DNA of 64,000 nucleotides from Phoronis australis (lineage: Eukaryota; Phoronida; Phoronidae), in the NCBI GenBank assembly GCA_002633005.1, contig NMRA01000485.1, forward strand, positions 248,442 to 312,441, in the 5' to 3' direction. Made by a program: the position numbers and the translations under genes. Position 1 is the stretch's first letter; the number at the start of each line of letters is the position of its first letter. This document shows, one piece after another, positions 24,201 to 36,634 of this stretch. The notes beneath the pieces are model-generated. The model ran no database searches. It was not told where the DNA came from and worked only from the letters and a program-made list of their open reading frames with translations.

Positions 24201-27200
24201 GTACATGAGAAAGTGGACAGAGTGTAATTCTATTAGTCGATCCATTGTGCTGGTGCGTTCAGTATGGTCTTCAGCAAACAATCAAATCTTGTGGAAAAAA
24301 TATACAGTCTACTTCTAGTAATCAGTTCTTGTTGATTGCCACAAAGAGAAATAATAAGACCAGTGTAGACTTACTCATCGCCAATGTTCTTGATCTCATA
24401 CAGTCCACACTCGGTACCAATGTCGTCCTCTTTCACTTCATCTGTTCGGTTCACGATAGTTGCACCAGTCGCCCTGACAATACCCAAGGTGGTAAAACAT
24501 TTCATACACCCCTTAACAATTACACAGCCGCCAACAGTCGAAAATCAACAAGCGGGATACTTGGGTGTAAGCCATATTCACTGCAACGGGCAAATTTTTG
24601 CCACAGCACCCAGAAACATCCTGGCATTATTTTTTTAGTCGTACCAACGGAATAGGACTAGGAAATAGGGTGGAAAAGCACAGAACTATACGAAAATATG
24701 TAAACTGCGTCGCGTTTTCCAAAAAGCACGACATTCCCAGGCTGTGGAAAGACACAGGACAAAGCTTCAAAAGTGAACGCTGGTGAGTATGCAAATTAGC
24801 CATGTCAGTACTGTAGGCAGATCCACGTTAAGTTGGTCTCGTAGAATATCCTAAATAGCAAAAGGGAAGCCTCAAGGCACAAGGCACAGAAAGGTCTAAG
24901 TGATCAAATGTTATACGAATACGGCGTTGCATTGTGCGGGAAACGTGACAGTCACGGGAAATTACTATGTACATGAATAAAACAATGAAATCAGCGATGT
25001 ACAGGACCACCCATCTTCAACATTCATAATATCAACACAAAACCCCATTTGACACTTTTTCCTCCAATGTACAGGAATTCAGTGATTTCATAGACTTAGT
25101 GTTTGTCACAACTGGATTCAGCCACTGCGTCACCTCACCTGGCTATCCTGTTGTTGTCCGACTTGCGCACCCGTCGTATTACGCTAATGTTGGCTTTGAC
25201 CAGGAAGTGCTGGGCGAGGTCGGACACACCCTTCTCCGTGATCACAAGGTCGGGCTTCAGAGCGATGATGTCATTACACACGTTACGGATGTATTGCTCC
25301 TCTAGCTCAAGGATACGGCTGAAATAGGTCAAAGGTAAGGAGACTACAGCATGCGTGACATGGTGAGGTCCTGAAATCTCATTCCGCAAGTTACCGAGGT
25401 TCTATTTTACCTCTAGCTCAAGTATACGACTGTTAATGCTATGTAGGACCTTATCAACAAGTCCGCAATTATCCAAATATCTACAACACTACAGATTTTC
25501 ACTTAGCAAGTGTTTCTGAAAGGTATATTTGACAACAAAGGCCGCCAATAATTATAAAAATGTTCAAGATCAAATGCGAAAAGCACCGTTACAATTTTAT
25601 AAATTTTCATTTCACTTTCATTTAACACAAAACTGACAGCGCCTCCAGCAAAAGTGAAACAGTTTCAAAAGAATTCCCAAAAGCGCTTTTCAGAACAGTG
25701 CATAAAGCATTGTATTTGACAGTTTCATAAGAATTCAATAAGCCATTTCTGAGATGACATTTCTCTAAGGTCCAACAAAACCTTAAGGGACTACAGCATA
25801 TGCGACAAGACAGAAGTGTCCGAGTCCATACAAACTCAACGCACCATAGTACGAAGGATTGCAACATGATGATGGGCTTGATCGCAAACATTTTTAAGTC
25901 TGGTTTGCACGCCACCCAATGAACGTAAGTCTGGAAAGATTTCTGCTCCAACCAGGACTCGAATCTGGGATCTTATGCTAACTGTGCAGACACTCTAGTC
26001 CACTGAGTCATTGGAACCACCGGTTGAAAACAGAAATCCAATCAGACGTAGTTGTGGGCTTCATGACCCTTTGACAACAAAAAGAATCTGGCTAAATTCA
26101 AGGTACAAGGTTACATACTACATTCCGCCATCTACATTTCAGAGCCTAAACAAGTTAGCTTCATGTGTCATTTAACACCAAAAGATGAAGCGGCCTAGAT
26201 GGCTTACGCAAAGTCCATTTCTTTAGTGATCTCAATGTTGGTCTGACTCTCGCCCTTCTTGTACTCCAGTGAACAGTCTAGCAGCATGATACGCGGATTC
26301 TCTATCTTCCTGTAAATGCAAACACACAAAATAAAGTCCGTGTACAGAAAGATGGTACACAATCGCATACCAAAAAACAAAGATTGCAAGCGGTGTGCTT
26401 TTCGTCAGCAGTGTAAGGAAAAAAGCTAGATATGATAAATGATAAGACTAAACATGGCAGTGTGAGCTGCTAAGTTAAAATGCGTCATAAAAGAAAATGC
26501 GAGCACGAACAGAATTGAACTGAGACATTCTACGGGTACTCATAAGACACGCATGACCTAACAACCGACAAAGAACCGGGGATATGACAAACACAAGCAT
26601 GCTTGGACAGTACTAGTATACAGATGGGGAAGATCTGAACAGACTCTCAGATATACTCGAGTGTTCGAAAGCCTAATTGTGCCAACTAACAAGAACTTGT
26701 AATAGATTCATTGGCCAGGAGTAACAATAAGCCAAAGCTTGTGTTAGTAATTCTGAGTAGACCACTGACTGGCAGGTTAAACCTAAAATGACCAGAAGAA
26801 GGAATCCTACTAAATCTGAAGTGTTAAACAACGAGCATGGAACTTATTAAAAACTTTAGATCTACGGAAAAATGTAGCTGAACCTGAAACCCTACAGTAC
26901 TGAAGGACCATACCTCCTCATTTTGGGGTGGACAACATCCTTGTTGAACATGACACCTTTAAGAACACTAGACTCCTCTATGGTACCACCAGGTATCTAC
27001 AAAAGTAAAAACATGTCAACTGAACAGTACAAGTGGTAGTTCGTGTTGAATCTGTTTCTAACACACCACATCCCCTTACAAGTGTAATGTCGAGTAATTA
27101 GCACAAGTCAGTATCACAATGTACAGCGTTTGGAGACTTTGACCAAGATGGTGAAAATACGATTTGCTGAAGGAAAAGCCAAGGGTTTAAGAGCAAAACT

Positions 27201-30200
27201 CTCACAAATATAGCAGCTTTTGAAATGAAGTTGACAATGTCGAAATTCAGTTAAGTTTCAGCACACAAAACCGCGCCTAAACATTCATTTCTTTTTACAA
27301 GAACCCACTTCAATTTTGGCTAAATCTCTGCAAAATCTCGATAGGTGTTGCTCCACACACATAGTCGAACTGGCGACAACTAACAGTGCAATTCCATTAA
27401 TAAATAAACAAACAGTCGCTAGGTATGATATCATCATGTTGAACTCTGACAAAAGGTCAACAAAAATGCTATTTCATTGGAGCAAGTTTGGCTGGTCTGC
27501 CAAATAAGTCTGGCAGAGTTCTGTCAAAGTTTGCGTAATTTACATTGAAAACTAATGTACAGCACATGAAAGAGACATGAAAATGCATAATGTTGCAATG
27601 CACCAGTAACCAACAGGAAGCAGCTACGGTTGCTCGTGTCATTGAAGAAGACTTTTCAGTATACACAATATTAAAATTTTCGAGGCCTTATCAAATTTAG
27701 GTTTACCTAGATTAAACACATTAAAAATAGCAACTATTTGCACACAGTTCACCTCAGTCTATCAACCCTTCCTTCTAACTTTGCCTGCTGTCCCTAGGTG
27801 TCTCCACTGCTATGCAGTGAGCAGAAAAGTCCACTATATAAAAATGCTGAAACAAAGTGGCAAAACAACTCCAAAATTACTCACTTTTTCAACTTTGGCG
27901 TATCGCTTAATATCAATCTCCTTCCTCCCATTCTCCTCCATAGCAACGGTTGCCGTGGCATCAATGGCTATTTGACAAGCTAAGTCAGACCTGGAGGAGC
28001 ACAACGTGTTAACTAAACAATCACCACTGTCACCGAGCACTCAAGAATAACTACCCTCACATGAAACCACGACCGCCTTGGTTTAATTCCTCGTTCAGAA
28101 GTGGAACGTCAAAAAACAGATCCGATGTTTAAAACAAGCGTTCACAAAAGGCGTCCTCACTGCAGTCTTATGCGTATTTAGCAGAGATTAGACTCAGACC
28201 ACAATTGGTACAATGGAATGGAACTGCAACAATGATAAGCAGACAGAACTGCTGTCTGATTTAGGACAAACGACAAGACAGATGAGATGTGAACCTTTTC
28301 CATGAGGCATATCGGACACTTTGACTCTGAACCCTACATAATTTAACACACAAAGAGAAAGCACTCTTATGATGCAACATTACAAAATAATGTCTGTATG
28401 TCCGGTCTGACCCATTATGTACATAAGGGCACAAGTTCAGGTGACTAGCCAGTCACACTATACATTCAACGGTCGTTAACGCCCATCTGTGTCCAGCTTG
28501 CTAGTGAGATACTGAACTCACAACATAAAATTTGAAGATATATTAAGCTACTTTCAAGGATCATGACGTGGGGTTGGAAAAATCGCACACCAGAGGTCGC
28601 CACAGGAAAATGCTATCTTCACGCGAAATGCTGGAACAAGCATCAGCAGAAGTACAGCATAATTATATTCAAACCGAGAAGACAGCGAAAGTGAAGATTT
28701 TCTGGTTACTTCAAAAAACTTACGCAGGGTGTTTATTTTTGTCATATGGCTGACCTTTGACCTAATGTGCTGTATTTCCATGTTTCCCCAAGTTATCTGT
28801 GGACACAGGTTGTTGTCACTGTCTTGCATTAGCCTAACAACCTCGACAGCGGTGTAAAAGAGTGCCGTGAACTTTGCACTGTTGTTGCAATATACCCCCT
28901 TTAGTTGCAAATCAAACTCTTTGTTGCGGGTCAAAACACGGTATTCGTGCCAGTTCAACTCAACATATCCGCTCTGCAAGCTAACCACTCACCATTTCCT
29001 AATGAACTTTGTTCCTACACAACTCTTGACTATCTTTAGCATTTCCTCCCTATTGTTGACATCCACTGGTATACTGAAACAGTAAGCAACGCATTACAAA
29101 CACCGCTGACCTACAGCCATTTCTGATACAATGGCAATGGACTGTTCCAAGAAAAGAAAGTCCTGAGCCCTTTAGTACTACATGCAGCAATTTTTGTTAA
29201 AATCTGAAGAGAGCAGATATTTTGCAACCTCTTGTATTGATGATGTTTACTTGTCAATCATACTGCACAGTAACCATGACAATGTCCCAATACAGCAGGA
29301 TCCCTGTAATAGACGGCACTACCATTTAAGATGACCTAAATATCATAAAAGCGCACAGAACAGCCTTGGGAATGATCTATGACCTGTGTACCTGACTTGG
29401 TCGCGTAGTATTTCCACAAGATCTTCCAGAGCCTGCCTGTAGGCACCAATGATGACGGTGGGGTGCATCTCCTGCTCCAGGAACTGCTGGGACACGGCCA
29501 GCACCTCACCGGCTGAAATATCAACAGGGGTGACTGAGGTCAGCTGATAAGGTCATCAAGGTTTAGGAAGGTCAGCTGACGAGGTCAACAAGGGTTAGTA
29601 AGGCTAGCTGACGAGGTCATCAAGGACTGGCACGAGACACCGACAGTCTGATTACATGCGGATGCGACAATACAGTAATTTTCAAATTAAGTTGACGGAG
29701 CACCTATTCATTGACAGTTGGTGAAACTTCGGAGAGTACAGGCCAAAATGTAATTTATTAGTAGGCTGTTAGTGACAGACTAAACAAAATTTCATTTTCA
29801 ATATCTGGTATAAGAATTCGATAAATCACCTTTTTACAAAACTAAACCCAAAATTGACATTTTTCATTTTTCATGGGACTCTGACATTGCTGTGCTCATA
29901 ACATTGTCTAAGGGTAGCTATCTAGTATAACAAATTCACTTTATACTACTTATCTTTCATGAAAATAAAATTTCACCTCTTATATTGTCTCCCAAATTAG
30001 TGAGATTTATCCGTACAAAGTCATTCTATTCAAAACTTCTAACAACGCATTATGTGATAATGGTAATATAGAAATAACACCACAGGACACTAATGACAGT
30101 TTAACAATGACAAGTCACAACACAGCTTATGGTATTAGCTTTCCAACATCCACTCTAGATAATTCCACTCCTAATACGGACACATCTAAGAGCCCTTTCT

Positions 30201-33200
30201 TGATGCAAGTTTTACTTTGGGGTGGGCGTAAGTACAAAATCATGCCATGCGGACAAGTCACTGCTTACCCAGAATGATGACGGACGTGGTGCCGTCCCCC
30301 ACTTCCTCATCTTGGGTGCGGGCGATCTCTATCATTGACTTGGCAGCAGGGTGCTGCACGGTGATCTATAGCAAACAACACTCAACTTATTATTCACAGA
30401 ACACACGCATCAACGGGCCCAAACAATTTTTGCGGAATGATTACGATGACATAGCTTTACTTCCTTTAGGATTTTGAGAGCATGCTGGGATGTGTGCGTG
30501 ACAACTTCGATGAAACTTGGGACTTTTACCAGGTCACCAAACAAAATCATTTGCAAAAAACATCTAACTTACAGTGACTAATGAAGAAAAATTATGGAAT
30601 TATTTTGAATATGAAAACAGCATTCTTTCAAAACGAGAAATTCAGATGAAGTTTTTCTTACTTAATCAATGAAGTTACTTTCAAAAATATTGTAAAGTTG
30701 GATGGTCTTCTCTCAGTAATACAACATGATAAGTTAAAGAATGCAATTCAGCTGACAAACACATCCCATCACAGACAACTCGCTTAGAGTTTTAACAGCC
30801 AGCATCAAGCTCCTACAACATAAACTGAAACTGAACACTGCGAGTAACCTCAATTTGAATATCACAGCAAATGGGGAAGTAGGTCACCTACCTCTCTGAG
30901 GATGGCGTTGCCATCGTTGGTCATCACGATGCCCCCCATAGGGTCCATCAACATCTTCAACATGGCACGTGGACCTAGGCATGTTCGGATGATGTCAGCT
31001 ATCGTCTGCAACAATAGTAACCTCAATAGCTAGTCGTACACTGACTCAGTGTCTCAATACATGTCGATTCAACTACATCCATACTTTAAGACTGGCAGCT
31101 GACACATGAGTCTTCATTAAGACTGGGACAAAGAAAAGATCTTTCTCGCAGAGTCAAAATACAATCAGAACTTGTAAGAAGGGTTGCCGGATCCAGATGT
31201 CTTGTCTTATCATATAGAATGTTGGCGATTATCGAATACAGATAGAGATGTACTCTAATTCGTTTATTTTTGAAAAGGAACAAGACCAACTGCAACAAGT
31301 AGTGGCGCTTTAGAAACTATGTGAAGTGCAAAGTTACGTTAATATTGTGCATATTGAAATCAGAGAGAAAATAGCTCTTTGTATCTGTCATCATAACTTT
31401 GCATTTTTGACAAGTAAATAATTTCTACAGGTAGGCTATCTTTTAAAACCATTATTAAGCTGTCATAAATCGCAAAACCTATTTTTCATTTAAACCACTT
31501 ATGGTAACGATTATGAAACAAGTTTACGGACTAAAATTTTCACTTCATTCAAGGGTATGTGAAGAATCTTCAGCGATATTTATTACACTGCGGTGATTTG
31601 TTTTATCACTAAATTTGTAATAAGGGAGGGGGGGAAGGGACTTTTATTTTGTACCTACCGCCCATGTTTTTCATTTAATTCTCCAACCCATGACCCATAA
31701 TTTTTCAAATAATAGGTTACAATATCAAATCCAACACTTGCAAACAAATTGCCTCCAGGATGACCTTAAGAACTTAGATCATCGACAGACAAGAACTAGT
31801 CGTCTTGTCCAAAACTGTCAAAAACTAAAGTAGCCAAGAGGGTGGTCAAATACGAAAATGACTTCTGTCAACGCATTCATCTCTGCTATATATTTTTGTG
31901 CCAAATTTCCAGTTGTGCCAAGTAATTTTTTTCATGAGATAATCAACCTTTCTTGTCAAAAACTAACAGGGTGTCACAGTAATTGAATCCAGCGTCCAAA
32001 AATTGACTGGTGCCGGCACATTCTTGCGATATACTTCTATTTCGAATTTCATCGTGATCAGTGAAGCAGTTTTTGAGACAATCAACATACAAGGAAAGGC
32101 TACTCGAAAACTAAAGTGGCCAAGATTGCCAACTCCACCCGGAAATTGACCGATGCCTTGCCAAGTACCTCTTTACCAATTTCATCACGATCCGCCAAGT
32201 GGTTCTTGAGATAATTGATGGGCAAGAAATGATGACGACAGACAGACCCACTACAAAGTTTTTATGGGTGCAGAAAAATTCCATGTGAGATCACTACTCA
32301 TATCAGTTACCAGAAACTTGCTTTTCAAAGACACCTGTGAGCAATACTTTTGGCAGCCACCAGGTGTCTCTGTTCACCATGTGTCTGTAATTTCAATAAG
32401 ATTTTTTCAATTTCATGGATCTGTGAATCTCAAACTGTCTCCAGAAACGCTTTTAGAATGCTATGTCAAGTGAATACTATTACAATATCTATCTTACTCT
32501 TCATACTTTTTATTTAAAAATCCTCAATTTTCTTCTATGTGTTAACACCAGTTAGTGTTGCAGAAATTTTCATTCTAATACGACTGCAGTACAACATGAG
32601 CTTGTAATCAAGTTGCCCATGACTTGATTAATGGCGTAGCGTACATATTGCACTATGTACACTAGCGACATGGGTTTGTTTTTAGTTCTGGCATGTGTTT
32701 GGTTGTTTGCCAAGTGAATTTTTGGCGAGTTTTGATTTCTTTTGAGATGTGCTGAAAATACTGACCGCTGGACATTTACAGGTCAAAAAATACCACCCAG
32801 TTTTAATGCTATACTTCTTACAAGAACGACCACCCGTAATTTGAGTTTTTTCTGAAGACCACCACCCATGAATTTTTGTTTCAGCTGTGCCCCCCCCCCA
32901 AACGGATTTTGCTGGTACAGCCCTAAGTTAAAATATCATATAAAACCTAACAAATAACAAGCTCATTAAAAATATTTCTGACCCAGATTACCCTGGTTAT
33001 AGATCCCTCAAGAAACCTCGACATGGAAGAAACATACCAGTGCTATGAGTACTTAACACACTAAGTAAAAAAAGTTATTTGAATGAGACCCATTCACTTA
33101 AATGTGCTGTTTTTCATAATGGAGTACTTCAGGCAACACCTACTCACTCAGAAACTACCAGCGTGACACCGGGTCTCAAGGAATAACAAATTCTCAGTTC

Positions 33201-35452
33201 TTAGAAGACCAGAAACAGTTTGGCACTAGTCGGATATAATGGGCTCTTGATTTAGAGAGCCAGTTTCATCCACAGGCGTCCTCAGCTTCTGATCGTCCCC
33301 AATACACTACATATAATACTACAAGGTAGGACACTCCTGACTAGAAATTCCACGGGTGCTTCACTTCAGCCGTCCATAGCAAACATAAAACTCAATAAAT
33401 TTACACAAAACAGAGGTTCAACAAACCATGAAGAATTGTTCTTTCTCCCAATACCATTCACGGTGTCCTGTTCCGGCGACTTCGTAAGAAATTCGCAGTC
33501 AAAGAACAAAAATGTTCACAAAAAACCCCCGCGCACGTCCATCGGTTGCCGCTCGAGGTCAAGGACGGTACGGAAATTGCCGGTGAGTTACGGAAGTACC
33601 GACATCGTGACTTTACGCGACCTATGTCGGTACTTCCGTAACTCACCGGCAATTTCCGTACCGTCCTTGACCTCGAGCGGCAACCGATGGACGTGCGCGG
33701 GGGTTTTTTGTGAACATTTTTGTTCTTTGACTGCGAATTTCTTACGAAGTCGCCGGAACAGGACACCGTGAATGGTATTGGGAGAAAGAACAATTCTTCA
33801 TGGTTTGTTGAACCTCTGTTTTGTGTAAATTCATTGAGTTTTATGTTTGCTATGGACGGCTGAAGTGAAGCACCCGTGGAATTTCTAGTCAGGAGTGTCC
33901 TACCTTGTAGTATTATATGTAGTGTATTGGGGACGATCAGAAGCTGAGGACGCCTGTGGTTTCATCCACTAAAAAACGACCGTTATTCAGTGATTGCCTG
34001 GTTCTTTAAAAGGTTCCTGAAGTACAATAATATTCATTTTTAATGTAATATAATTGATGAATAAAGTCTATATCAGAAATCCCATCTTTGTTACTCTTTC
34101 ACATTTTTGTAAGATAAGCGTTTTTTCCAATGTTAATTGCTATTGGCTAACGCACGTCTGACGTCGCTGAGCCAGTACCGTGGGTGAAGACAATAAGATA
34201 AATCAAGCTTATTATGTATGTAGCTCACTGGGTGAATGCCTCTCGGCTACAGAACTGTGCTTAATGTGCCTAATTCGTCCGCAATCTCGGCTCTCAAAAG
34301 TTCATAATACAAGTTTACTGCAGTGTGGTGTTGACTATTAATGGAATGATGCCGTTCTCCGCACAGGCCAGGAAAGGACCCCGACTGCGTAGCCTTACCT
34401 TGGTGCAAGCTGTATAGTAAATATACAGCGGCCGTTTCATTGACGTGCGTAAAAACTGATTAAATAAAATCTGACACAAAATTAGTGTCATTAAAAATTA
34501 CACTCTTCCTTGAGTAAACTAAATTATTGACTGGTGTTGAAAAAATTGGCGTTCAGCTGTTCACTCAGTTGGTTGCCGTTAACTTTTTCACCACGCGCGC
34601 GATAACCACCAAGTATGTCAACTGAGTCACGTGAGTTAGGCAAAGCCTGCAAAGGCTAGCGTGAGACTGAGCGAAGCGCGTGACGCTAGCGCATAACAAT
34701 TGTCAAATAGCATGAGAAGACAGGTGAAATTTGTAAGACTTGTGTCCCTTGGACTTTTTATGTGTCAACATGTGTGATTTCACATAACCTCCTCAAAATG
34801 GCACCCGGTAAGAGAATCTTGAGCAAACCGCGACAGATTTTCATCGATTTGTTCAAATTATCTAGACTGAATGTATGTCTCCAGAATGGTATATGAGTTG
34901 TTCATAACTCCATGTGCATTTTATTTCCTATATTTTGAAATGATTAACTTTTTGTGGGAATGTATTATCGTCCATGTATGCCTGCGGCATCCAGGGCGAT
35001 GCATGGACCATGGATGGTGCTTATTGATGATGATGTTGAATTAAAAATGTTAAATTTTACACAAGATGGCACTGCACAAAAAGTCTATTTTCTCATCAAC
35101 AGCTCAATCAGTAATTCTTCATAGCATCTAACACCTAGAGTGGAATTGCTACAGCAATAGATTATACTGCAATAAGCAGGACTAGAAGCGATTCAGTGTA
35201 CTAAAATTCAAAACAGTCACAAAGCACGTGAGATTCTGGAAAAATCCAAAATGGCCGCCTCCTTTCACTCACCTTTGCCGCAGTAACATTTCCCAGCTGC
35301 ACTTTCCGACCTTGCTCACGTTTAGTGTTCTGATCTGAAAAATAAAGTGGGTTAGTTTTTACGCCTTATTTTATTGAACACATAGTTTCAAATTTCCACA
35401 AACTGCCTAAATACTTACTAAGAACGATGACCGGAGCGCCACCGCCGTACAT
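21282..35452 (-). CDS. CCT3: T-complex protein 1 subunit gamma (CCT3)
   Basis: Fifteen coding exons, 5' to 3': 35419-35452, 35273-35334, 30892-31005, 30269-30365, 29392-29512, 28993-29073, 27885-27990, 26914-26996, 26208-26309, 25139-25318, 24375-24473, 23715-23901, 23048-23188, 22597-22728 and 21282-21383. All phases agree and give 546 aa, close to human CCT3 (545). It is the gamma subunit of the cytosolic TRiC/CCT chaperonin, which folds actin, tubulin and WD proteins with ATP. Visible signatures are NQNTKRE near the N-terminus, LGPRAM (42-47), the ATP-hydrolysis motif GDGTT (93-97), [33 protein letters not shown] and [10 protein letters not shown] (410-418). The alanine/proline-rich end APAAPEQ is typical. 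Intron 2 is unusually long (4.3 kb) and contains a 688-bp hairpin transposon. The gene is head to head with p66. Confidence 0.98.
24150..24177. repeat. GT dinucleotide microsatellite
   Basis: A run of TG repeats with GTGCGTGCGTG interruptions, inside CCT3 intron 11. It is simple sequence with no sign of function. Confidence 0.8.
25942..26020 (-). repeat. tRNA-derived SINE-like unit
   Basis: The minus strand carries TGACTCAGTGG (A-box-like) and GATTCGAGTCC (B box) about 45 nt apart, with tRNA-like ends. It lies inside CCT3 intron 9. A clean cloverleaf is not obvious, so I call it a SINE head rather than a tRNA gene. Confidence 0.45.
29539..29630. repeat. 32-bp tandem repeat beside CCT3 exon 5
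   Basis: Units at 29539-29570, 29571-29602 and 29603-29630 share GTCAGCTGA(T/C)(A/G)AGGTCA and CAAGG. The array starts 26 bp upstream, in gene sense, of the exon 5 acceptor, so it overlaps the region expected to hold the branch point. Confidence 0.85.
31790..32250. repeat. Diverged repeat with about 150-bp internal periodicity
   Basis: Phrases of the form AAAACTAAAGT(A/G)GCCAAGA, TTTCATC(G/A)(T/C)GATC and GAGA(T/C)AAT recur at roughly 150-bp spacing, and the block ends GACGACAGACAGACC. Similar wording is present near 47040-47530. It is in CCT3 intron 2 and looks like a dispersed repeat without coding capacity. Confidence 0.5.
33271..33958. mobile_element. 688-bp hairpin (foldback) transposon, copy 2
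   Basis: Same family, length and loop orientation as 5761-6448: left arm 33271-33607, loop 33608-33621 and right arm 33622-33958. Target duplications GTTTCATC lie at 33263-33270 and 33959-33966. Arm mismatches are at offsets 127 and 336 only. It lies in CCT3 intron 2, so it is transcribed in the pre-mRNA and could fold into a long duplex. It differs from copy 1 at offsets 67, 68, 99 and 144, with both arms changed together. Confidence 0.93.
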
Positions 35453-36634
35453 TGTCGCTATGAGAGTAGAATTGACCAACAGGCACAGTGAGTTTCTGTT
35501 TTCTTTGAGAAAATTGGTTGCACCCTATGTTATTTTCCATACAATAATGTCGTTGTTTTATTTCATTCTGTGATTTCCAATATTTCGTTCCTCCTCTTAA
35601 CCGTACGATGTAGGCTTTACATTGCTTTTTCTACGTCGAGACCCCCAGCAGACCGGAATCTATGTCAGAATAGTCAATTAACACGTAGGTGAGTAAAGTT
35701 AAATAGAAAATAAAGAACATTGGGTAGTGGCTGTATTTGTTTGAATTGACGCTAACGAAGAAGAGGAGGTGCCTCATACAAGAATATTCTTTTTCAGTAG
35801 CAAATTTGTTGCTGTTTTTCACGAAATAACTATTGCCAATAAGTTATCGACTGGTCATACTAACGTCTCCCCCCCTACGTCAAAAATACATCTGACGGCG
35901 TCGGCCATTGTCTCCGAAAATGGATCCGTGAGAGTTTGTTGAGACGTCCTCACTTTTCTTCGACTACGGACTCAAACTTTGTGATAGATTTCACTTTAAG
36001 CAGCGGTAAGATCATCACGTAACACTCTTTTAGTTTTACGGCGTTTGCAACCACCCACGTTTCGATCGTTTGTAACATTTTATGAATGAAACAGAAACGA
36101 CACAAATTCTGTAAACGAATGTGTAAACTAAACCAGGACGAGTTGTTGTCCTTGATTCGTCTCTTAAAGTTTCTAGATCTAAATGTCATTAGAATGTACT
36201 GCGACTAACACATTTTGCTGCCACATTACGGGTTTGTTATGTATTGAGCCGGGTTTTCAGTACGTGAGCTGATGAGACCCTCCATCGACTCCCGCTTTAT
36301 CGATGGCGTTTTCCGATTTCCAATTTGATAACGTCACCCAGCGTTCCTAGAGAGAGAATGCTTTCCCGGAGACGCATTTTCATGTTGAACTATCATTTTC
36401 TATTTGGTTTTAAGGAACCTGAATATATTCTGTGTTTTTGGCTTATGACCCGTCATAAATACATTGCAGCTCAACTGTTGTTAAATATGTTACTTGTTAG
36501 TTTCACATTCACAATTTGACCGTTCCAAGACCAATTTAAGTTTTACAATTGTAACGTCCAGTGTCAATAATAATTGCTAAATATAACTCTGCTGTTTTTA
36601 CATTCTTGGTTGTTTTGTTTCAGCAATTGAAATT
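35453..36634. promoter_or_regulatory. Shared head-to-head 5' region of CCT3 and p66
   Basis: The start codons of CCT3 (minus) and p66 (plus) are about 1.2 kb apart. The p66 start exon begins after an acceptor (gttttgtttcag) at 36622-36623, so its first exon is noncoding and lies within this stretch, bringing the transcription starts closer still. A bidirectional promoter is an inference from geometry. I see no TATA box that I would defend. Confidence 0.5.

Noticed and set aside
24245-24655. 136-residue plus-strand open frame
   Set aside because: It is largely the antisense of CCT3 exon 11 and its introns.
28554-28988. 144-residue minus-strand open frame
   Set aside because: It lies wholly inside CCT3 intron 6, begins beside the exon 6 donor and has no recognisable family; retained-intron translation is possible but unsupported.
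29236-29246. TGATGATG resembling a C/D snoRNA C box
   Set aside because: It is on the strand opposite to the host gene CCT3 and I found no partner D box at a suitable distance.
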